Source: Candidatus Sabulitectum sp. (GTDB lineage: Bacteria > Fermentibacterota > Fermentibacteria > Fermentibacterales > JCC-6). Taken from it: a DNA stretch of 61,626 bases. The notes under the pieces were generated by a model. The model had not been told where the DNA came from. It did no database searches and saw only the letters and a program-made list of their open reading frames with translations. Position numbers and translations under genes: made by a program. The DNA is taken from contig JAOZUR010000001.1 in the NCBI GenBank assembly GCA_029938555.1, forward strand, positions 1 to 61,626, given 5' to 3'. Of this stretch, positions 18,597-26,965 are shown one piece after another; the first letter of the stretch is position 1, and each line of letters opens with the position of its first letter.

Positions 18597-19802
18597 TCAA
18601 TCTCCTATCCCTGGATTGCCTTCCGGAAAACCAGTTGCTACAACTCTAAAACCCACAAATGCATATCCTAAATTATCTGTTAATTTGATATTAGATGCTG
18701 TTTGACAATCCTCAACAGAAGAAAGCCAGCTACCTCCAACAGCTATTCCCTCAAAAAATGTCCACTCCCATACATTGCCCTGCATCTCTGTGAGACCCCA
18801 GGCGCTCTGCCCCATGGCACCAGCAGGGGCTGATTCAGCCCAGCCATCGTTTATGTCAGGATATCTAGTTAAGAATACTTCATTAATGTCTGATAAGTTT
18901 GGCTGAATCTCTACCCCAGGTGTTGCAAGTATCTGCCATTCGTTCAAACCTGGTAAGCGAAAATCAAGACCAGTGCTGCTAACTGAAGAAAGCCATTGGC
19001 AATACCATTCTGCACCGTTCCATGTCATACCGACCATGGGATATTCTTCCATTCCCTGAAGCGGAGCGTAAGCTGTAGTATCTGCATTGAAACCAATAGG
19101 ACCTTTCCAGTTGCATTTAAGAATGCTATCCATAAGACAAGTTCTGCCCAGTACTGAAATTGAATCAGTGATCAGCCACGGATCCATGGCATTCATGAAA
19201 TCTGCAAATTGAGATACTGTAATCTCATGCCGCCCAACAGTGAGTGGCCCCATGGCAAAAGGAAGAATATCTTCTGGAATCACAGAAAAATCAATATCAT
19301 TGATCTGATCTGTATATTCATAAGGAACTGTCATTGTGATTACTCTGAAACCTGGTGTAAGAATATTAACTGTTCGACTAACTGAAACCCCTAACTCACC
19401 CAGTGCTGTAATCTCAATAGAATTACCAGATTCTACTATAATAGAACAAGGGGATACTCCAACATAACCATTGGAAATTATCTGGCAGCCAACTGGATTT
19501 GTATTTACAATCAAAAGACATCCTTCTTTTAACTGAAGAAAAACAGTATCAGCATCTGCAGCCTGAATCAACAACGAATCAGTTGAAAAAAAACCATCTT
19601 TCTCGGCCTCTACAAACACACCGTCAACAGGTACATACATTAATACCGGTGACAAACCTGATGGTCTTCCATTAATTGATATGGTAGCTCCTGCTGGAAT
19701 TGTTACCACAGTAAGTTGCTTCATCTTGATTTGTGGAAAGAAACGCTGAGCAAGAAACAAAGCAATAACAAACAATAGAATACCTGGCAGAATTTTCCTC
19801 AA
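18597..19802 (-). CDS. Membrane-anchored PEGA-domain protein with SUMF1/FGE-like domain
   Basis: This protein has 401 residues. An N-terminal hydrophobic anchor (residues about 4-24) is followed by PEGA-type repeats ('V.TIPAGATISINGRPSGLSP', 'VNTNPVGCQIISNGYVGVSP'). A formylglycine-generating-enzyme (SUMF1) fold covers about residues 185-395: 'VGRHEITVSQFADFMNA', 'YPMVGMTWNGAEWYCQWLS', 'FRLPGLNEWQ', 'GLTEMQGNVWEWT', 'VGGSWL', 'GFRVVA'. The basic residues common after GGSW and the paired catalytic Cys of true FGE are not evident, so it may be a binding or structural member. The TTG start has GGGGAG upstream and lies 3 bases after the radical SAM stop. It is probably periplasm-facing. Confidence 0.8.
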   Translation of the reverse strand: MRKILPGILLFVIALFLAQRFFPQIKMKQLTVVTIPAGATISINGRPSGLSPVLMYVPVDGVFVEAEKDGFFSTDSLLIQAADADTVFLQLKEGCLLIVNTNPVGCQIISNGYVGVSPCSIIVESGNSIEITALGELGVSVSRTVNILTPGFRVITMTVPYEYTDQINDIDFSVIPEDILPFAMGPLTVGRHEITVSQFADFMNAMDPWLITDSISVLGRTCLMDSILKCNWKGPIGFNADTTAYAPLQGMEEYPMVGMTWNGAEWYCQWLSSVSSTGLDFRLPGLNEWQILATPGVEIQPNLSDINEVFLTRYPDINDGWAESAPAGAMGQSAWGLTEMQGNVWEWTFFEGIAVGGSWLSSVEDCQTASNIKLTDNLGYAFVGFRVVATGFPEGNPGIGD

Positions 19803-19805
19803 AAA

Positions 19806-21206
19806 TCAATCTCCCCAATTATTCGACAATACGGCCTTTATATCATCCCACAGATGGCCCATACGAATATCTCGCCAGAATCTATTCCAGATATATGAAG
19901 GCCTGAAATAGAATTTTCTATGGAATAAACCATAATACTTGCGAATAACATCCCAAGACAAATTCTCGTGCTCCCATACATCTGTAGTACTATGAAAATT
20001 GTAAGTATCCCAATCCTTAGATTTTATTCTTCCATCTTTATCAATCTGTCTGAACAAAGCACTTGACGGAAATGGAAGAGTCATGGAAGCTTTTGCATAA
20101 GTTAGTGGCAAACTACAAGCAAATCGCATTGATTCTTTAATAGTTTCTTCAGTATCTCCAGGAAGACCAATCATAAAAAAACCAACAGTTTCCAAACCGG
20201 CGTCATGAGCCATATTTACTGCCTGTCTTATCTGCTCAGGTGACTGATTTTTGCCTACATTTCTAAGAATTTCTGGGGAAGCACTTTCGATACCAAAAGA
20301 TACCATATAACATCCAGCTTCTTTAGCCAGCTGAAAAAACTCGCTGTCCACATCATGAATATTCACCCCAGTGGGTAATGCCCATGGGGCTGGGAAATCT
20401 TTTTCAATAAGAAGACGACAAACTACTTTTGCCTTCTCGATATTTGCAGTGAAATTATCGTCTTTAATATGAATATCATTAAAACCTAACTTCAACATTC
20501 TGAACATTTCATCAACTATTCGCTCTGGACTTTTCCATCTTACATTGTGACCAAATATACCTTGGCTGCAGTAGGTACAAAAATGGTTACACCCTCTGTT
20601 TGTTTCCATATAACCCACTGGGTTTTTTCTTGATGCTATATGCGGTGATCTGTAATATTTCAGATTATACAGCTGCCAAGCCGGCATTGGCAGATCATCA
20701 AGATCTAAGATAGGTGCTCTCTTGTCTGTAATCACACATTCACCATTACTGATAAATGCAATTCCATTAATGCTTTCAAACTTATTACCAAGACAAAGTT
20801 CTCTTAAAGTATTCTCGCCCTCTCCAATCACAACAACATCAAATTCACTTGAATTCAACACTTCTGCTGGAAGAGTCGATGCATGAATGCCACCGGCAAT
20901 GATTTTAGTATCAGGGCATTCTTCCCTGGCAATTCCAGCAAGAAGCCGAGCCTCTGAAACCAATGGTGTGGTAAAGGTAACTCCAACAAAATCCGGTTTC
21001 CAGGTATTCAACTCTTTTCTATATGCATCGATTGGGCTGGCTTCAATCATTAAATCAGCAACACGAACATCATGTCCGTCCAAAAGCACTGCACCAGCCA
21101 ATGCTCCAAGGGTTACAAATGGAGCTGAAGTTATAGCAACCCTGATTTTACTATCACTGTAAACATCTATGGAAGATGGAGGATTTACAAGTAGAACTCG
21201 AGCCAA
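19806..21206 (-). CDS. Radical SAM protein with N-terminal B12-binding-like domain
   Basis: This is the first gene of the five-gene unit. The N-terminal domain resembles cobalamin-binding Rossmann folds (VLLVNPPSS, LGALAGAVLLDGHDVRVADL, IIAGGIHAST, VIGEGENTL) but lacks an obvious DxHxxG motif. The radical SAM core carries NRGCNHFCTYC and SFGIESASPEILR, followed by MIGLPGDTEETI. The last ~70 residues are rich in aromatic and basic residues, as in the hopanoid and bacteriochlorophyll-type B12 radical SAM group. The start is TTG with AAGGAG 6 bases upstream. It shares layout with, but is clearly different from, the radical SAM protein at the other end of the operon. The reaction is unknown. Confidence 0.85.
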   Translation of the reverse strand: MARVLLVNPPSSIDVYSDSKIRVAITSAPFVTLGALAGAVLLDGHDVRVADLMIEASPIDAYRKELNTWKPDFVGVTFTTPLVSEARLLAGIAREECPDTKIIAGGIHASTLPAEVLNSSEFDVVVIGEGENTLRELCLGNKFESINGIAFISNGECVITDKRAPILDLDDLPMPAWQLYNLKYYRSPHIASRKNPVGYMETNRGCNHFCTYCSQGIFGHNVRWKSPERIVDEMFRMLKLGFNDIHIKDDNFTANIEKAKVVCRLLIEKDFPAPWALPTGVNIHDVDSEFFQLAKEAGCYMVSFGIESASPEILRNVGKNQSPEQIRQAVNMAHDAGLETVGFFMIGLPGDTEETIKESMRFACSLPLTYAKASMTLPFPSSALFRQIDKDGRIKSKDWDTYNFHSTTDVWEHENLSWDVIRKYYGLFHRKFYFRPSYIWNRFWRDIRMGHLWDDIKAVLSNNWGD

Positions 21207-21226
21207 AACTATCTCCTTAACTTAAA

Positions 21227-21251
21227 TGCCCGGTTTAGTAAAAACCGGGCA
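21227..21251 (-). terminator. Terminator after the C1 peptidase gene
   Basis: A perfect 10-bp GC-rich stem (21227-21236 with 21242-21251, loop AGTAA) lies just downstream of the peptidase stop. It is followed on the minus strand by TTTAAGTT, a short T-rich tract. It separates the peptidase from the five-gene radical SAM unit. Confidence 0.7.
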
Positions 21252-21261
21252 GATTTAACTA

Positions 21262-23697
21262 TCAATTAATTATCACCAATCTGGAAACAGCAGTCTGACC
21301 ATTCCATGTGGCTAGAACAGGATACAAACCAGCAGGCAATCTAACACCATGATCATCAGTAAGATTAAATGGTACAGAAATATCACCAGCTGGCACAGTA
21401 CTGGAAAATAAAGTGTTAGCCACTCTTCCGGTTAAATCAAACACCTGAAGAGTAAGAATACCACTGGATGGCACTGAACATGTAAACGCTGTTGCTGAAG
21501 CAGCAGGGTTCATTCCAGAAAGTGACATTGAAAGAGTCTGAATATCAAACCCCTGCTCAACTGATAATGCACCAGACGCCCAAATTTCCACATCATCTAA
21601 GTTCCAACCGCAATACTCCCAACCTGGATCAGTGGTTCCCATAACCCAGCGAATCCATACAGTAGATTTTGTATCTGCATATGAAGAAATATCAATTACT
21701 TCAGTACTCCAGGCACCTCCAGTGAGTTCTTGCTCACTGTTCTCCCAGACGGTAAACCAACTTTCACCATTATTTGATACCTGCACGGAAGCATGATCAA
21801 ATTCATTACCCTCCACACCAAGCCATCTTTGAAAATGCAAATATGTTCCATAAAGATCGGAGCAATCAATAACACCTGTTGTTAGATACATTTCTTCAAG
21901 ATTAGGTTCATAATCACCCTGAAGGTTATAACCGTATACATTGTCTCCATTGAATCCAGATGAAGGATCAGGAGAACCATGTGATCCGCCTAAACCCTGT
22001 GGAACTCCCCATTCCCATAAACCGTCTGCAATCCAACCTGGATCTGAATCCATGTTCCAACTATAAATCAAACCAGCATCACCTACGATAAGAACAACTG
22101 TGCTTGTAACATTGCCTGTTCCGGTGGTAACATTTATAAAATCAACATCAGCTGTATATACACCCAAAGGCAAGTCATTGGCTTCAGAAGAAATTGAAGC
22201 TGTAATGTCAACAGTCTCACCTGGTGAAATACTACCAGAAAGAGAACCGGTGAGTTCAAGCCAATTGGCTGATTCAGCGGTGATCTGATACTGTACCGTT
22301 CCATCACCAAGGAATTCCAGTGTCCATGTTTCAGAAGAAGGGTTAAAGGGCCCACCTGTTTCGCCCTGGAAAATAAAATCCTGATCCGGTGAAATGCTGA
22401 TACCGGCAGCATTTCCAAGAAGCTTCAAGCAGAAATTGCCTGTTCCCGGATACGGATTACCTGACCAGGTATAAAGATCAAACCAAGCTCCATCATAATA
22501 CCAACTCTCATTCTCTGAAGCTGTTGATTCAACAATAACCCTGCTAGATGCACCTAAAAGAACAGGAACTTCAGCAGTTCTGTCAAAAGGATGCCCTCCA
22601 TCAGATAGCTCCATAACAAAATACACACTATCGCCCTGAAGCAGTTCAAAAGGACTTGAGAGTTCTATGGTATGAAAACCGAGGAATTCGCTGTAACCGA
22701 TTTCTGTAGTTAAAAGGTCTGACAGAACTCCCCCTTGAAAACTACCATAAAAAGATGCGGTAAAATCTACAGAATCAGCTGCACTGAAAAATGAGAATGC
22801 AGAAATAAAATGGTTACCATCTGCTTCAAATGCATTCATCGCCTTATCTATTTCAGAAAATGTATCACGCCACCCATGATAATCATGATAGTAGAATTCT
22901 TCATAAGCCATTGGTTCAACATTCAAAAAAGATACGGTGCCCATGAATGGTTCCCTTCCACACCATTTATCCCAGTAACTTATGAAAAAATAACCATCAA
23001 AACCCCAACCTTCACCCCAGCTGTTCTTCACAATCCAGGCACCTGGCTCAGGTGCTTGGGTGACTTTATTGTCATCCCAGCCAACTATAGTAACAGCATG
23101 ATTAGGTAATTCTGTGGTTGAAGGTGGCTGATAATGGATGTAATCAGTCATGTACATACTGGTTGAATAATAACAACAAGCCATTCCTCCATTTTCCATC
23201 AGAGCTGTCTTAACTCTGTCGAATGAAGGAAGATCATCTCCTACAACATGCCACTCCACATCTGAAGGATAGTAATAATGATAATCAGGAGAACTGAGTG
23301 CCGGCGCAACATTATAAGATTGACCATCAATATCTCGAACTGCTCCATCACCTCTGGAAAGGTAAGCAGTTGATACCAAATAATCGCCCCCCATGTGAAC
23401 AGTAAGACCACTTCCGCCTGGTGGATCTATGTCGGAATTATTCCATTCATTAAATCCATTCCACCAGTCTAAGTGGTACTCCGCAAGAGCAGGCTCTCCC
23501 ACTTCCCCATTATCCACCCAGGCATCTGTCATAAGAAGGTTGGATTCCATAGCAGCCATTGTTGCATGAGTCCAACACGTTCCGCCTTGCTGGCTTTTTA
23601 CAGAAGTAACATAGTCAACGCCACCATAGTCTCTTAGATCAAATTCAGCTGGTAGCAGAAGCTGTATCAGTGTTGCAAATAAAGTAAAAAAGAACAT
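21262..23697 (-). CDS. Secreted papain-family (C1) cysteine peptidase with C-terminal sorting domain
   Basis: This exported protein has 811 residues. A short hydrophobic leader leads straight into the mature papain fold (AEFDLRDYGGVDYVTSVK), with no inhibitory propeptide seen. Catalytic residues: Cys41 in QQGGTCW (one residue tighter than the usual QGxCGSCW), His in NHAVTIVGWDD, Asn in VKNSWGEGWG. Downstream are an Ig-like/DUF segment, a MAM/concanavalin-like jelly-roll segment (WNMDSDPGW...), and a C-terminal sorting-type domain ending in 'RLPAGLYPVLATWNGQTAVSRLVIIN'-like strands. TAAGGAGG precedes the ATG at 23697; the longer frame lacks a site. It likely degrades extracellular protein or processes surface proteins. 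It is divergent from the glycosyltransferase gene. Confidence 0.88.
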   Translation of the reverse strand: MFFFTLFATLIQLLLPAEFDLRDYGGVDYVTSVKSQQGGTCWTHATMAAMESNLLMTDAWVDNGEVGEPALAEYHLDWWNGFNEWNNSDIDPPGGSGLTVHMGGDYLVSTAYLSRGDGAVRDIDGQSYNVAPALSSPDYHYYYPSDVEWHVVGDDLPSFDRVKTALMENGGMACCYYSTSMYMTDYIHYQPPSTTELPNHAVTIVGWDDNKVTQAPEPGAWIVKNSWGEGWGFDGYFFISYWDKWCGREPFMGTVSFLNVEPMAYEEFYYHDYHGWRDTFSEIDKAMNAFEADGNHFISAFSFFSAADSVDFTASFYGSFQGGVLSDLLTTEIGYSEFLGFHTIELSSPFELLQGDSVYFVMELSDGGHPFDRTAEVPVLLGASSRVIVESTASENESWYYDGAWFDLYTWSGNPYPGTGNFCLKLLGNAAGISISPDQDFIFQGETGGPFNPSSETWTLEFLGDGTVQYQITAESANWLELTGSLSGSISPGETVDITASISSEANDLPLGVYTADVDFINVTTGTGNVTSTVVLIVGDAGLIYSWNMDSDPGWIADGLWEWGVPQGLGGSHGSPDPSSGFNGDNVYGYNLQGDYEPNLEEMYLTTGVIDCSDLYGTYLHFQRWLGVEGNEFDHASVQVSNNGESWFTVWENSEQELTGGAWSTEVIDISSYADTKSTVWIRWVMGTTDPGWEYCGWNLDDVEIWASGALSVEQGFDIQTLSMSLSGMNPAASATAFTCSVPSSGILTLQVFDLTGRVANTLFSSTVPAGDISVPFNLTDDHGVRLPAGLYPVLATWNGQTAVSRLVIIN

Positions 23698-23758
23698 TCT
23701 GAACCTCCTTATAGATTTCAGTATCAATAGGAAAAAAATATCTTCCACGATCATACAC

Positions 23759-23786
23759 TTGCGAGGAATATTAGTCTTTATATACT
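23759..23786 (+). promoter_or_regulatory. Sigma70-type promoter for the glycosyltransferase gene
   Basis: TTGCGA, a 16-base spacer and TATACT lie immediately upstream of the glycosyltransferase ATG at 23793. The expected transcription start falls on or within 1-2 bases of that ATG, so the mRNA could be leaderless, consistent with no Shine-Dalgarno sequence before the ATG. Confidence 0.45.
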
Positions 23787-23792
23787 ACAGTC

Positions 23793-24752
23793 ATGAAGAC
23801 ACTGGTAGCTATTCCCGCACTGAACGAAGAAGTCACAATTGAAACAGTGATTTCTGCGATTCCGCACAAGTTGAACGGTACAGAGGTAAAAGTTCTTGTG
23901 GTTGATGATGGTTCCACCGATTCAACAGCTGAACTTGCTAGGGCAGCCGGTGCAGATGTAATCTCTCATGGGTGTAATATGGGGCTTGGCACAGCTTTTC
24001 GAACAATGCTTTCTTATGCCCGCGAGAATGGATTTGATGTCATGGCAACAATGGATGCTGACGGTCAATTCAACCCTAAGGATCTTCCACATCTAACAAA
24101 ACCGGTAATTGACGGAAATGTGGATTTCGTAACAGCAAGCCGATTTAAAGATACTTCCCTTGTTCCCAACATGCCGGAGATAAAGAAGTGGGGAAACAAA
24201 AGAGTTGCTAAATTAGTCAGCAACCTGGCTAAAACAAAAATTCATGACGCAACCTGCGGATTTCGTGTCTACGGCCCTAGGGCCATTGAAAGAGTCGCCT
24301 GTTTCAGTAGATTTACATACACCCAGGAAGTTTTAATTGATGTGGCAAGAAAAGGTTTACGGATAAAAGAAATTCCAACTAAAATAAGAGGCGAGCGTGA
24401 ATTCGGCAAATCAAGAATAGCTTCTAACCTGTGGCGTTATGCCCATCTGTCTGCCGAGGCTATGTACTCTGTGGCTCACGGTCACTCACCCTGGCGTTTT
24501 TATGGAACACCTGCTTTTACTCTTATTGGTTTGGGAATAGTACTTGACTTGTTTACCCTTGCGTGGTGGTTTTTCATGGGCCGCATAACTCCATTTACCG
24601 CATTTGGCATTGGAGGGCTTTTTCTTATCACTTTTGGAATTCTGTTAATACTTTTTGCTTCGATAGCAGATATTTCTTCAGCAAACAGAAAAATGCTTGA
24701 GGAAATCACAGCAATGGAAACAAGAAGAATCCGAGAGAAAAATAGAAACTAA
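23793..24752 (+). CDS. Family 2 glycosyltransferase with C-terminal membrane helices
   Basis: This 319-residue GT2 enzyme resembles polyprenyl-phosphate mannosyl/glucosyltransferases. Seen: IPALNEE near the N-terminus, VVDDGSTDST, ATMDADGQF (DxD), ATCGFRVY and TKIRGEREFGKSRI. Two hydrophobic helices at about residues 240-290 anchor it in the inner membrane. It probably transfers a sugar from a nucleotide donor to a polyprenyl phosphate or glycan acceptor for surface glycan assembly. No ribosome site is seen and a promoter -10 box sits 6 bases upstream, so the message may be leaderless. The stop overlaps the convergent STAS-like gene by 4 bases. Confidence 0.88.
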   Translation: MKTLVAIPALNEEVTIETVISAIPHKLNGTEVKVLVVDDGSTDSTAELARAAGADVISHGCNMGLGTAFRTMLSYARENGFDVMATMDADGQFNPKDLPHLTKPVIDGNVDFVTASRFKDTSLVPNMPEIKKWGNKRVAKLVSNLAKTKIHDATCGFRVYGPRAIERVACFSRFTYTQEVLIDVARKGLRIKEIPTKIRGEREFGKSRIASNLWRYAHLSAEAMYSVAHGHSPWRFYGTPAFTLIGLGIVLDLFTLAWWFFMGRITPFTAFGIGGLFLITFGILLILFASIADISSANRKMLEEITAMETRRIREKNRN

Positions 24753-25144
24753 TCTGTACTATCAAGCCACAACTCAGCTTCCACGATAGACCTAAAACTG
24801 CGTCTGAATAGCTTAGATTCTAAAGAATACTCCTCAAGTTCCAACTGTTTTGAAATGCCTTCTGGAAAAATTTCTGCTGATTTTCTTAACCCTGAAGATA
24901 TACATATCTTCTGAGCTGCAACATGAATATCCTTTACAAGATGACCTGGAGTATGCATTTCTCTTACATCCACAAGTGCAGTAAAAGGGCCACTTAGAAC
25001 ACCCACAGCAGTAGATATGTTTCCCACATAATCAGGAATTTGTGACGGATCAAGCCAGAATCCCCTCAAAACGATATACAAGCGATTAATTGACGTATCA
25101 ACAGATATGGTATAATTTCTGGTTTCTGAAATGCTTTGTCTCAT
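24749..25144 (-). CDS. Small STAS/SpoIIAA-like protein of unknown function
   Basis: This cytosolic protein has 131 residues. The pattern YTISVDTSINRLYIVLRGFW...I..Y...I......L.GPFTALVDVREM resembles SpoIIAA-like or STAS-type alpha/beta domains (beta-beta-alpha-beta with a conserved 'lvDvr' strand). No phosphorylatable Ser/Thr at the classical STAS position could be assigned with confidence. The ATG at 25144 has GGGGGAGGG directly upstream; the longer frame to 25231 has nothing comparable. Neighbours are the convergent glycosyltransferase and the divergent aspD. Partners are unknown; a SpoIIE-type phosphatase is encoded at 36.8-39.1 kb, but a link is only speculation. Confidence 0.6.
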   Translation of the reverse strand: MRQSISETRNYTISVDTSINRLYIVLRGFWLDPSQIPDYVGNISTAVGVLSGPFTALVDVREMHTPGHLVKDIHVAAQKICISSGLRKSAEIFPEGISKQLELEEYSLESKLFRRSFRSIVEAELWLDSTD

Positions 25145-25297
25145 CCCTCCCCCAATCTTCCTATTTAAACTATATTCTCGTTTTAGCGATGTCAATAGGT
25201 AAATCTTTCTGAATGAAGATTTATTATACACATAATGACAATTAAATATTAGGCATCTGGACAGTTTGCATATTATCTAACGAATTAACAACCTGAC

Positions 25298-25326
25298 TTG
25301 CTTTGAGCTTAATAATTAGCTATTAA
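25298..25326 (+). promoter_or_regulatory. Possible promoter of aspD-aspT
   Basis: TTGCTT, a 17-base spacer and TATTAA lie about 40 bases before the aspD start in the 222-base divergent gap. The boxes are only partial matches, so the call is tentative. No operator-like repeat was recognised nearby. Confidence 0.3.
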
Positions 25327-25366
25327 AGAAGTGGTTCTAAGATACATAAACAGAAAGGACATGAAT

Positions 25367-26965
25367 ATGAACAGAACGGCAGCTGAGGAAGAAAAAACGT
25401 ATGAGCAGTTAAGCCCATTCGAATTGAAAGACAAATTAATTGAAATGGCGGAAAACAGATCTGAAAAGCTTATGCTAAATGCCGGTAGGGGCAATCCAAA
25501 CTGGGTAGCCACAAATCCTAGACATGCTTTTTTCCTTCTTGGTAATTTTGCTATGGAAGAAGCATACAGAGTAATGAGCCGTCCTGGGCTTGCAGGTGCA
25601 CCTGTTTCCACCGGATCAGCTGATCGCTTACGGGAATTCTGTTTGATTCATAATGAAACAAGAGGTGCTCAGTTCCTGATTGACTCCTTAAAACATGTCA
25701 CCGAAGTAATGAAACTTAATGAAGATGAATTCATCGGCGAAATGGTTGATGCAATACTAGGAGATCACTACCCTACACCTGACAGAGTTCTTGTAAACAC
25801 TGAAAAAATTGTAAAAGCATATCTTGATGTTACCATGTGTGATTCAAGACCCCCTGAGGGCGAAATGGATATCTTCCTTACGGAAGGTGGAACAGCAGCA
25901 ATGACTTATATTTTCAATACTCTTCAAGAGAATCATCTGGTAAAAAAAGGTGATAAAATTGCTATTGGCACTCCTATTTTCACACCCTACCTTGAAATTC
26001 CTCTTCTAAATGATTTTGAACTGGTAGTTGTAGATGTTGAGCAAAACGAAGACAAGGACTGGCAGTACACTGATGCTGAAATTAATAAACTGGCTGACCC
26101 AGATATTAAAGCATTCTTCCTTGTGAACCCATCAAATCCATCATCTGTAAGCATTGCTGAAGAGTCTCTTCAAAAGATAGCAGATCTTGTAAGTACAAAA
26201 AGAAAAGATCTTATACTTCTTACAGATGATGTTTATGGCACATTTGTAAATGGATTCAGATCTCTTGCTGCAATTGCACCAAGGAATACGATTCTGGTTT
26301 ACTCATATTCTAAATACTTCGGAGCCACCGGTTGGAGATTAGGCGCTATTGGAATAAGCAAAGATAATGTCATGGATGAAATGATCGCTTCCCTTCCTGT
26401 GCAGCTGAAAAAAGAACTTCACGACAGGTATGTAACTATCAGTCGCGATCCTGATTCAATCAAACTTATTGACCGCTTGGTGGCAGACAGCAGAACAGTT
26501 GCATTGAACCATACAGCAGGGCTTTCCACCCCTCAACAGGTAATGATGGTTTTATTTAGTCTTCAAGAACTGCTTGATCTAGAAAGCAGATTGTACAGAA
26601 AAGAAGTTCAAGATATTGTAAAAGAAAGATACAATAGCCTTTACTCATCTTTAGGTGAGGAAGTTGTAGAATTATCTTGTTATGCCAAGTACTACACCAC
26701 CATAGATATTCATAACCTTGCACTTAAGAGATATGGAACAGAATTTGCCAAATGGCTGAAAGACAACCATGAACCCATTGATTTTGTATGGCGACTTGCA
26801 AAAGAAAAAGATGTTGTTCTTATGGATGGCGGTGGGTTCGCAGCACCTGAAATGTCTGTTCGAGTTTCTCTTGCAAATCTTAACCAAGAAGATTATAGCA
26901 AAATCGGTAAATCTATTAGTGACCTGCTTCAAGATTACATGGAAGAGTGGAAGGCGGCCAATTAA
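25367..26965 (+). CDS. aspD: Aspartate 4-decarboxylase (PLP-dependent)
   Basis: AspD removes the beta-carboxyl of L-aspartate to give L-alanine and CO2, consuming a proton; it is a large member of the type I aminotransferase fold. The 532-residue length fits the family (about 530). Seen: NAGRGNPNW near residue 40, the insert typical of AspD before the core, FFLVNPSNPSS, LTDDVYG, and YSYSKYFGATGWRLG with the PLP Lys at about residue 315. AAAGGAC sits 7 bases before the ATG at 25367, which is preferred over the ATG 6 bases upstream. It is directly followed, with 1-base overlap, by the matching antiporter gene aspT. Confidence 0.93.
   Translation: MNRTAAEEEKTYEQLSPFELKDKLIEMAENRSEKLMLNAGRGNPNWVATNPRHAFFLLGNFAMEEAYRVMSRPGLAGAPVSTGSADRLREFCLIHNETRGAQFLIDSLKHVTEVMKLNEDEFIGEMVDAILGDHYPTPDRVLVNTEKIVKAYLDVTMCDSRPPEGEMDIFLTEGGTAAMTYIFNTLQENHLVKKGDKIAIGTPIFTPYLEIPLLNDFELVVVDVEQNEDKDWQYTDAEINKLADPDIKAFFLVNPSNPSSVSIAEESLQKIADLVSTKRKDLILLTDDVYGTFVNGFRSLAAIAPRNTILVYSYSKYFGATGWRLGAIGISKDNVMDEMIASLPVQLKKELHDRYVTISRDPDSIKLIDRLVADSRTVALNHTAGLSTPQQVMMVLFSLQELLDLESRLYRKEVQDIVKERYNSLYSSLGEEVVELSCYAKYYTTIDIHNLALKRYGTEFAKWLKDNHEPIDFVWRLAKEKDVVLMDGGGFAAPEMSVRVSLANLNQEDYSKIGKSISDLLQDYMEEWKAAN

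Noticed and set aside
18597-19802. Diversity-generating retroelement variable protein (SUMF1/C-type lectin fold)
   Set aside because: No reverse transcriptase, template repeat or variable repeat is found anywhere nearby.
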